A stretch of 63,183 nucleotides of DNA from a virus. Both the position numbers and the translations under genes were made by a program. Location of the stretch: the IMG/VR virus record IMGVR_UViG_3300035181_001095, positions 1 to 63,183 of that record; one strand, 5' to 3'. Of this stretch, positions 58,301 to 63,183 are shown piece after piece (the first letter of the stretch is position 1; each line of letters begins with the position of its first letter). Below the pieces are notes generated by a model. It worked only from the letters and a program-made list of their open reading frames with translations. It did not search any database and had not been told where the DNA came from.

Positions 58301-61300
58301 AAGAAGTTTGCAATTTTCTTAAATATACCTGTTTGATTAGGTTCCATTATTTTATCAGCAAAGGCATCAGCAGCTTGTTCCATCCAATGTTCTTTACCAT
58401 TACTAAAAGCCTTTTTTAGAGTTGTAATTTCTTTTGGTGTAAAATAACCACTGTTTACTAATGTTTCAAAAACTTCATGCAAAGCTGTGCGTTTAGCTTC
58501 GGCGTCTTTTAAACCCGCACGCAACCAAATTAATGGAGCATTTGAATTTGATAGAATTATATTAACACCTCGAACTTTTTGTAAATAGGCTTTTAAGGCT
58601 AAATCAGCAGGTATGGTTTGGTCATGTCTGCCAATGGCTTCTAAAATATCTTTATCTGTAAATCCAAGAGATTTTAATTTGTCAGATATGTTATCAAAAT
58701 TAACAAATTCAATTTTAGCTGGAGTTAGGTCACCTAATGTTTGACGCAACCAATTAGTTAATTTTTGTGATATTGAATTTTGATAATAAACAACATTACC
58801 ATTTTGAATATCTCGTTTAGCTTGTTCCTGTAAAACTGGTTTAATATCTTCAGGTACTTTTTGCACCATATCTAATACTTGTGGCACTGTCATTTTACCT
58901 GTTGCTAAATCATCTTGTAACTGACTAATAGTTTGTTCGGTTGGATGTGTTAATTCTTTTTTTGATATGGTTGGTTTAATTTGTGGTTGAATAGTTTGGT
59001 TTTTTGTGACAGCATCAAAAAATCTTTGCTTCAATTGTTCTTTATATGTCTGTAACTCATCACGTTTAGCGGGGTAATCTTGTGGTGATTCATATCTGGC
59101 CTCTTTGACAGCATCTTCTTTAGCTTTAAGATTATCAGTTTCCCCTAAAACTTTAGCTATTGTATGTATATCATTATCTGTAGTTTGATTTTTAAATGTT
59201 TCAAATAAGTTGTGATTTACAATATTTGCTTTTAATTTATTATATGTAATTAATTCATCTGGAGTTAATTGTGGATTTTTTACAAATGTATTTGGTATTG
59301 GTTCAGCTGTATTTTCAGATTTGGTAACCGTACCTTGTTTTTCTTGTAATTTAGGTTCACTTGATGCTACCTCTGGATTTTTTCCTACTTCTGGATTTTG
59401 TTGAACATCTATAGGTGTGGATTCCTTATCTACTGTAGTAATATTATCAATGGCCTGTTTTTGTTCTGGTGTTATTTTTAAAGTTTTCCTATTTGTAGTA
59501 TTTGAATTTGCTTCATTATTTGGTTCTTCTACTGATTGTTTTTCCACATTATGTATATTTATTTCTGGTGACGTTTCAGGTAATTTTTGGTTTACTACAT
59601 TAGTTTCTTCAATTGGACTTTTTTTTTCTGAAGCTGTTGGATTTTGAACTCTATTACTCTGAAGATTTTGTTCTGTTGGATTTTGTAATTTTTGATATGA
59701 CTCTTTAGCGTCAAGCCGTCTATCAGCATAATACTTAAATTTTTTTAGTAATTCCGTAGCACTTTTATCTTGACCAATTATTTCTTGTGACTTCCCTGGT
59801 TGATTAAAAATAGCATAATATTGGTTAGTTTTTGTATCTTTGCGTATATCAACAAAATAATCTTTATTTGTTTCACTATATGCTCTTGCAACATATTGTG
59901 TTCCAGGAATTGATTCTTTATATGGTGTTGCATTAATCCTATCTTCTATTGTTTCAAAATTTGTTGGTTGCGTCTTTATTGATGGAGTTTCCGTTGGTTG
60001 TGTAGTTTCAGGTTCAGTTGATGTTGTAGCTTCAGGTTGAGTGGGAGCTGCCATAGAACTTAGTTTAGCATTTTCTTCTAATCTATCTAATATAGGTTGT
60101 GTATTCCTTAAAACTTCTTCGGCAGTTTTACCATACCCAATTACTTCATAAGGCTTACCTGGCACATTTTGAACTGCAAAAAATGTTGGTTCAGGACTAT
60201 TAGGGTCTTTATATATATCAATAGAAATACCACTGTTACTCTCATGATTCAAATTTCGTCCAACAAGTTGTAATCCTGGTATTTTTTCACCAGACATAGT
60301 GGAAGTAATTTGATTTATAATATCTGTATCGTGTAGAGGTTCTGAAAATTCTTGGGAGGATAAGGTTGGCGATTCATCTGTAATACCTACAATAGCTCGA
60401 CGTTGTCCTGGTTCAACTTCTGTTTGAAAATATTTTTGAGTTTGAGGGTCATAAAAAACTTCTGTGCCACTTTCATTTCTATCTAATACTTTAACTGGTA
60501 TAAACCCCTCTGGAATAGACCCATCATGTATTGTATCTTCCAATTGACCAGCTCTAACCTTTTCAATTGGCATATGATAAGATTTTGGAATATTCGGATA
60601 ATCAGATACTTGTTCAGGATGCGCTTCCTGTGATGTTTCAGGTTCAGACTGTGCTTCTTGAACAGGAGGGGCTTCTGGAACAGGCTGCGCTTCCTGTGAT
60701 GTTTCAGTAGGTTCAGGCTGTGCTGCTTGATTTACTGCTTCCTGTTGACGAGCATTAACGGTATCTGTATATACCTTGTTTATATCTGCCACATCAGATG
60801 TTTCATGTAAAATTGGATATGTGCCTGTCTTTGGGTCTATTTCAGTCAAATCCTGTAAAACATATGTCTTAACCTTACCATCATTATCTTTGACTAAAGT
60901 CATGACAAGCTTATTAGGTCTATCAAGTAATTGTGTAAAATTATCTTTATGGTAAACTTCAAAGTTACCATTCATTATTGGTTCTTGTGATTGATTATTG
61001 CCAGGTTTTGTTAAATCTATTTTTGGTAAATCACCTGAGTGCATTGTATAAGGCATTGCTTCTTTAATTACATCAGGTATTTGCTGATTATCTTTATTAT
61101 AAACTTTATTTAAGTCCATAACTAATGGTATAATATCTTTATATTTAGCAAAATTTTGAGCTATTTCATCTGGATTATCTGTCCAATTAGTATAGGCTTG
61201 TTGAACTAATTGTTGGTTTTCAGGAGATAAGTTATCGTAATTCTCATTATGTAAAAGACTAAATTGTGCATGTAATTTAGCTGCGTCTTCAGGTGATAAT

Positions 61301-62154
61301 TGTGCTCCAGACGTTGCATTTTGTTGATTCTTTGCCAACCTTTCCTTTAGAGTTTTAGCACCTACTGTTCCTGCGCCAAGAACAGCACCAACAAGAGCAT
61401 TTTCAAGGCCTTCTTTGCCTATATCTGATGCAGTAACATTTGGATTAATACCTGATGCCCCTTCAAGAGTTTTATTCAAAGCGCCTTGCGCTCCCATCGT
61501 AACAGCATCAGCTAATGCAGCCTTACCAGCTTCCAGCAATTTTGCTTTTAATGTATCAGGCACAACATTAGATGCTAATACCCCACGAGTAACTTTGCCA
61601 AGAATACCAGGGGCTACTGTATTGACTAACCCAAATGCTTCAGGATATAGACCATTCGATTGGTTAGGAGGCATTTCTTGATGTGCCTGTTCAGCAGATG
61701 ATGCAAAAAGTGCTGGGAGTGTTACTTCTGGAGCGGCAGCAGAAGCAGCCATAATTGGTAAAGCACTTACAACTCCATGCTCTATTTTAGCAATTGGATT
61801 TGTGTATATTTGTTCAGGGTTTCCTCCATAATTTTGATTAACCCGTTGCTGCCAATCTTGTGCTACATGTTGCATTCCTTGTTGTAGAACTCTGAATATA
61901 CTATCAGGTTGTGCCCCAAATATTCTATCAGGAACATAATCAAGGGCTTGGCCAACTAAATTTAATGTTTGAGGAGCCATACTCTCGGCAGCATGAAAAG
62001 GTGCTTGTAGTAACTGTTGGCCTACAGGCAATGCAGTCTGTTGAACTTGTGGTATTCCAAACTGTTGTTTATATGAATTTATTTGGTCATCATTATAACC
62101 TTGTTGTCTTAATGTATTTTCAAATAATTGAATACGTTGCTGTAAATCGTCCAT
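55324..62154 (-). CDS. Giant internal virion protein, 2276 aa
   Basis: The protein has a Gln-rich helical N-terminus, a long Pro/Glu/Thr/Gln low-complexity centre (about 480-1050), and a helical C-terminal half. The segment TALHEVFETLV with EQAADAFADKI downstream looks like a metallopeptidase-type site of large polyvalent phage proteins, but has HExxE rather than HExxH. The C-terminus has hydrophobic stretches (TTLFGGALAVPFVTQIL). Such very long proteins are ejected with the DNA in podoviruses. I see no clear RNA polymerase motifs. Confidence 0.75.
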   Translation of the reverse strand: MDDLQQRIQLFENTLRQQGYNDDQINSYKQQFGIPQVQQTALPVGQQLLQAPFHAAESMAPQTLNLVGQALDYVPDRIFGAQPDSIFRVLQQGMQHVAQDWQQRVNQNYGGNPEQIYTNPIAKIEHGVVSALPIMAASAAAPEVTLPALFASSAEQAHQEMPPNQSNGLYPEAFGLVNTVAPGILGKVTRGVLASNVVPDTLKAKLLEAGKAALADAVTMGAQGALNKTLEGASGINPNVTASDIGKEGLENALVGAVLGAGTVGAKTLKERLAKNQQNATSGAQLSPEDAAKLHAQFSLLHNENYDNLSPENQQLVQQAYTNWTDNPDEIAQNFAKYKDIIPLVMDLNKVYNKDNQQIPDVIKEAMPYTMHSGDLPKIDLTKPGNNQSQEPIMNGNFEVYHKDNFTQLLDRPNKLVMTLVKDNDGKVKTYVLQDLTEIDPKTGTYPILHETSDVADINKVYTDTVNARQQEAVNQAAQPEPTETSQEAQPVPEAPPVQEAQSEPETSQEAHPEQVSDYPNIPKSYHMPIEKVRAGQLEDTIHDGSIPEGFIPVKVLDRNESGTEVFYDPQTQKYFQTEVEPGQRRAIVGITDESPTLSSQEFSEPLHDTDIINQITSTMSGEKIPGLQLVGRNLNHESNSGISIDIYKDPNSPEPTFFAVQNVPGKPYEVIGYGKTAEEVLRNTQPILDRLEENAKLSSMAAPTQPEATTSTEPETTQPTETPSIKTQPTNFETIEDRINATPYKESIPGTQYVARAYSETNKDYFVDIRKDTKTNQYYAIFNQPGKSQEIIGQDKSATELLKKFKYYADRRLDAKESYQKLQNPTEQNLQSNRVQNPTASEKKSPIEETNVVNQKLPETSPEINIHNVEKQSVEEPNNEANSNTTNRKTLKITPEQKQAIDNITTVDKESTPIDVQQNPEVGKNPEVASSEPKLQEKQGTVTKSENTAEPIPNTFVKNPQLTPDELITYNKLKANIVNHNLFETFKNQTTDNDIHTIAKVLGETDNLKAKEDAVKEARYESPQDYPAKRDELQTYKEQLKQRFFDAVTKNQTIQPQIKPTISKKELTHPTEQTISQLQDDLATGKMTVPQVLDMVQKVPEDIKPVLQEQAKRDIQNGNVVYYQNSISQKLTNWLRQTLGDLTPAKIEFVNFDNISDKLKSLGFTDKDILEAIGRHDQTIPADLALKAYLQKVRGVNIILSNSNAPLIWLRAGLKDAEAKRTALHEVFETLVNSGYFTPKEITTLKKAFSNGKEHWMEQAADAFADKIMEPNQTGIFKKIANFFERVNNAINGLGFNNADDIFEAIQKNKDRSIFADFRKAQNEFETKQLKALGFSVDKDDIVPTQFSIIKHVVDSLKGDKRLSSFARMFLSSQWFNHPVIKSLFNIFKTSEERSNLLIAAFKQFYRDIENVKNPMFAKAVWDSDAQGKLLDNNTLKNKYKLTNDEINIYHQTKQFFDKMATEYFTALKNSVIYALSNTPEYANLSDNARKHLVEWIAQNSDSLRDNPIVIPKEFNIKEDETVNQFIGHALSKIKPFDDQINAYTAADKFYTPRLRQRGEWAIKVYQGVNEQYPDGTTKSYWAELHREHTPTTITQTGGHYQAAKIMKRLQTQYNGRIVDELPRNVKDNDIVIVKAKNPNNVSSLYEGTTNTAVQQYLEYMTERLKQEHPVDEKAIDKLISMIQSDIQNDFMSRGFATSRFIQRQENLVEGFEKNLPKVISTYLPAMSNSIARLTATSQLQAYLNSPDVRHQLQNDTQLFKYYNEYTGAMLKPASVLDKATATIKTFLTVRMLGMSLKSALSQLTQPFTVGLPEILGFMNAEADALRQYKPERTSGMDFVNANIKALSGLSQSSWSLLKNLMRLDTINPEEQNALDKILGTSVAANTFVSQIRNEASMILPSYLHSLFTSLMAPMQSMELASRKMGALMAYRLAKQKGLSNEDAINFGTKYNDNAFFIFSKVNKPLIALKNPIVSSMLTLRGYEVNYLGWLYKTIRNEQNKVYFDKLLANGLYTTLFGGALAVPFVTQILKAFQWITDDDKDTKQAFYKTLQKHVGQTGADVLTYGAPSLLGSDISTSLSVGLIPDDLSIPSLMNTLFGVWRGTSSDTEALYRAVQRGDFKNMFLGIAPPSLSKAVSAYSNYAENKPLLTKYGNVVTDVYGQPIKYTGSEAVLAGLGLRPIRPVKETEAKLAADTTKKLYDEQRNTIYDKLRWAPDENAIRQIITNDVTRYNQKAAKYGGVIPLITMNTIKQTLKRASGKPSKLGILLANADETD

Positions 62155-62170
62155 TATAGCACCTCAAAAA

Positions 62171-62186
62171 ATGAAAACGTTTTCAT
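62171..62186. promoter_or_regulatory. 16-bp palindromic operator before the giant virion gene
   Basis: A perfect ATGAAAACGTTTTCAT, followed leftwards by TTTTTTGAGGTG, the ribosome site of the 2276-residue gene. The 75-bp gap to the upstream gene may also hold a promoter (TATAAA near 62205-62215). Confidence 0.78.
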
Positions 62187-62229
62187 TTTATGTTCCTTCG
62201 GAAGCATTTTATATTACTTCAGAGTCAGT

Positions 62230-62883
62230 TTATGGTAATAAATTACCCTTGTAAATGTCCCAATCATTATTCAAATAATCTGTATCATTATTATTTGATT
62301 GTGTTGTGGCACCTGGTAATGCTTGCTGGGTATTATTAGTTCCTGATGATGGATTATTTTGTTGTGTTAATCCTAAACGTTGCGCTAAAGTAAGTGCATT
62401 AGCATCCATATCTTTATTTCCATAAACAATGTTGTATGCTTGATTTAATCTCGTAGCGCTATTTGTGGCATTAGCCGCTCCTGGGGTTTGATTATCCCCA
62501 CCATATAGAGTATCGAACATATGTATTCTTTCAGCTGCCCGTGATTGAGCTGTTTTTACAGCACTATCAGCTAAATATTTTGATTGTTCTATTAACGGAG
62601 ATATAGCGTTCATAACTGCATTGAATTCATATAAATTAGGTTTTTCTTGATTAACCCAATTAGATAAATAATTAGTAACTTTACCCATAAAATTTTGATG
62701 ATTTTTTATATAAGGATGTATTTCCTGTTGAGCTTCATAGAAACTATTATTTTGTTGTGGTAGTAATGCAGTAGATTGTGGTAGTGCTTGAGTAGTATTA
62801 TTACCACCCATATATGAACGTGCTAAAGAACCTCCAATTCCAATAGGAATTAGCCATTTAAGTAAGTCAGTTGTGCCTGCCAT
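62230..62883 (-). CDS. Virion-block protein, 217 aa
   Basis: It begins MAGTTDLLKWLIPIGIGGSL with a short hydrophobic N-terminal segment, then a Gln/Asn-rich helical body (LIEQSKYLADSAVKTAQSRA). GGAGG precedes ATG. It probably accompanies the giant internal protein inside the capsid. Confidence 0.65.
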   Translation of the reverse strand: MAGTTDLLKWLIPIGIGGSLARSYMGGNNTTQALPQSTALLPQQNNSFYEAQQEIHPYIKNHQNFMGKVTNYLSNWVNQEKPNLYEFNAVMNAISPLIEQSKYLADSAVKTAQSRAAERIHMFDTLYGGDNQTPGAANATNSATRLNQAYNIVYGNKDMDANALTLAQRLGLTQQNNPSSGTNNTQQALPGATTQSNNNDTDYLNNDWDIYKGNLLP

Positions 62884-62927
62884 TTTTAACCTCCTGTAGC
62901 TTCATCATATTCTGGTAAAGCTATTTG

Positions 62928-63183
62928 TTAGGTATTATTAGTATATAAAGGAACACCATTATTTTGGTTTATTCTCTGAATTCCTGGTATTCCTATATTT
63001 GAAGGTAATGCCTGTTTATCATTATTAACAGTAGATGTGTTATCTTCATTAAATAGATTTTGCTGAAGATTTGCAGCAGATGGAAGTTTATAGTTATCGA
63101 ACAAATCAAATGAGGGGAACAATGACCCAGTCGGCTGTTGAGGATTTGCCAATGTAACTTGTTGACCAATTCCATTGGGAGGG
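62928..63183 (-). CDS. Virion-block protein, C-terminal part (continues at 507-1)
   Basis: The C-terminal end of the 211-residue gene that crosses the join. The frame is open to base 63183; bases 63057-63183 duplicate 1-127. An in-frame TTG at 63152 is not the real start, because the gene continues upstream to ATG 507 on the circle. Confidence 0.8.
   Translation of the reverse strand, partial: PPNGIGQQVTLANPQQPTGSLFPSFDLFDNYKLPSAANLQQNLFNEDNTSTVNNDKQALPSNIGIPGIQRINQNNGVPLYTNNT
63057..63183. repeat. Terminal redundancy, right copy
   Basis: Identical to bases 1-127; see the left copy. Confidence 0.95.

Noticed and set aside
1-63183. Possible alternative genetic code (TAG or TGA recoding)
   Set aside because: Genes with clear family matches end normally at TAA, TGA and TAG (for example TAG at 40817-40819), and no conserved gene is interrupted.
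1-63183. Temperate lifestyle genes or a phage RNA polymerase
   Set aside because: No integrase, partition or CI-like repressor gene and no single-subunit RNA polymerase motifs were found. The HTH proteins present are not clear lysogeny repressors.

Overview
The window is a complete, circularly closed genome of a tailed bacteriophage. Its first and last 127 bases are identical, so one copy is an assembly overlap and the real circle is about 63,056 bp; one gene crosses the join. The gene set points to a short-tailed (podovirus-like) virulent phage: terminase, a large portal, coat, scaffold, a gp4-type adaptor, a tail spike and a very long internal virion protein, but no tape measure, tail sheath, integrase or recognisable lysis/lysogeny switch. 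The DNA is AT-rich (about one third G+C by eye). Almost every gene has a strong AGGAGG- or AAAGGGG-type ribosome binding site, and promoters are sigma70-like. A Bacillota-type host is my inference, not something shown. The code is standard (TAA, TAG and TGA all end genes).

Layout. (1) The leftward virion block runs from about 24,293 down to 1, across the join, and on from 63,056 down to 55,324: terminase large subunit, portal, small virion proteins, fibre genes, a repeat-rich beta-propeller fibre protein, a lysis cassette, head genes with their own promoter, adaptor, tail spike, coiled-coil structural proteins and a 2276-residue internal protein. (2) A leftward early block lies at 24,683-34,942. 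It holds many small unknown genes in paralogous families, two tandem Csx20-like genes (probable viral ring nucleases), tRNA-Leu(UAA), a radical SAM protein, a DNA sliding clamp and the terminase small subunit. (3) A rightward replication block lies at 35,092-55,327: Ycf46-like AAA ATPase, DnaB-type helicase, primase, SSB, SF2 helicase, RecA-like recombinase, nucleases, family A DNA polymerase, RuvC-like resolvase, thymidylate synthase-like protein, adenine methylase, class II ribonucleotide reductase and a double-HTH protein. Two leftward genes interrupt it (dCMP deaminase and a winged-helix protein) next to a candidate replication origin at 39,810-40,090.

How it works together. Divergent consensus promoters at 34,988-35,058 feed the early leftward and replication rightward blocks. 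A perfect 16-bp palindrome, ATGAAAACGTTTTCAT, recurs just upstream of ribosome binding sites at the heads of gene groups (exact at 30,225, 34,961, 50,769 and 62,171; near-exact at 24,313 and 38,821), so several blocks look co-regulated by one DNA-binding protein. A consensus promoter at 38,281-38,309 drives no gene but would start a 95-nt RNA with C-rich segments exactly complementary to the ribosome binding sites of several early genes. Nucleotide genes (class II RNR, dCMP deaminase, thymidylate synthase-like) would supply dTTP for an AT-rich genome.

Two genome-wide or defence-related signals stand out. I found no GATC anywhere in the window, although about 200 would be expected, which suggests escape from a GATC-specific restriction system. 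The tandem Csx20-like pair suggests escape from type III CRISPR signalling.
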